Below are positions 63,849 to 64,000 of a stretch of 64,000 bases of DNA, in pieces. Each line of letters opens with the position of its first letter. Position 1 is the stretch's first letter. The notes beneath the pieces were generated by a model. It had not been told where the DNA came from. It ran no database searches and saw nothing but the letters and a program-made list of their open reading frames with translations. The DNA comes from DASYLJ01 sp964432595 (GTDB lineage Bacteria > Desulfobacterota > Binatia > DP-6), in NCBI GenBank assembly GCA_964432595.1, contig CAYSOF010000024.1, positions 1 through 64,000 of the forward strand. Reading direction: 5' to 3'. Made by a program: the position numbers and the translations under genes.

Positions 63849-64000
63849 CAGAGCGCGTCGATGGGCCGTCCGTCGACGTCGTCGAGCGCGACGCCGAGGC
63901 GTGCGGCGATCGTCGGCGCGAGGTCCTCGATCGCGATCGGCGGCCGATCCCCGGTCGCGATGCCGTCGCCGCTCGCGAGGAGCAAGCCGTCCGGCAGGTG
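63845..64000 (-). CDS. C-terminus of a type I phosphodiesterase/alkaline-phosphatase-like protein (partial)
   Basis: 52 codons run to the window edge. The end reads IAIEDLAPTIAARLGV, then DDVDGRPIDALC and a stop. The 'DLAPTI...LG...DGRPI' pattern is the usual ending of the alkaline-phosphatase superfamily phosphodiesterase group. Everything catalytic lies outside the window. The stop overlaps that of the convergent hydrolase gene. Confidence 0.65.
   Translation of the reverse strand, partial: HLPDGLLLASGDGIATGDRPPIAIEDLAPTIAARLGVALDDVDGRPIDALC

Overview
The window is very GC-rich (about 70% by eye) and its proteins have strong signal peptides, Myxococcus-type cysteine repeats, an NtrC/sigma-54 regulator, an ExeA-type ATPase, a two-PDZ HtrA protease and scattered acyl-CoA enzymes. 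This fits a Gram-negative bacterium of the former Deltaproteobacteria or a relative such as Candidatus Binatia. The lineage is inferred from gene style; no rRNA or other phylogenetic marker is present. No tRNA, rRNA or CRISPR array was recognised.

Layout. 1-3552: end of a giant secreted Cys-rich repeat protein. 3603-6354: outer-membrane barrel protein and ExeA-like ATPase. 6404-8798: a TetR regulator, a 28-bp perfect palindrome and a secreted haloalkane-dehalogenase-like hydrolase, then a second TetR gene running the other way. 8893-13754: DUF2339/DUF3999 membrane pair. 13726-17050 (minus): histidine kinase, sigma-54 response regulator and PspA, a compact envelope-stress operon. 17195-18777 (minus): acyl-CoA dehydrogenase and a small lipoprotein. 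18813-24247: a 1103-residue ATPase regulator divergent from three tandem paralogues encoding small secreted proteins with a short collagen-like stretch; a palindromic operator lies between them. 24251-29176: Pro/Tyr-rich secreted protein, enoyl-CoA hydratase, a frameshifted secreted GH31 glycosidase and a radical SAM protein. 29181-32417 (minus): two secreted proteins, one a trypsin-like protease. 32485-38526 (minus): flippase, class I aldolase, double glutaredoxin/GST-fold protein, MATE transporter, thiolase and a Spy-like protein. 38694-44945: F420-type monooxygenase, membrane protein, secreted HExxH protease, HMG-CoA-synthase-like/DUF35 protein. 45173-46342: Fic protein with its own operators. 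46420-51503: pdxR-pdxS-pdxT followed without a gap by a two-component system. 51504-54157: decayed region with a transposase remnant, a DUF4143 ATPase and frameshifted debris. 54158-59685: a winged-helix/ATPase regulator divergent from a secreted clan-CD (caspase-like) protein. 59991-63848: HtrA protease, a clear terminator and a secreted CocE-like hydrolase. The edge carries the C-terminus of a type I phosphodiesterase-like gene.

Main points of interest: (1) the three-gene secreted collagen-like cluster with its divergent regulator and operator; (2) an apparently undescribed C-terminal domain with a WKWK signature shared by the trypsin-like protease and the CocE-like hydrolase; (3) three genes whose only sensible start is CTG with a good Shine-Dalgarno or coupling context; (4) a secreted caspase-like protein paired with a divergent regulator; (5) a 912-bp higher-order duplication in the Cys-rich repeat gene.
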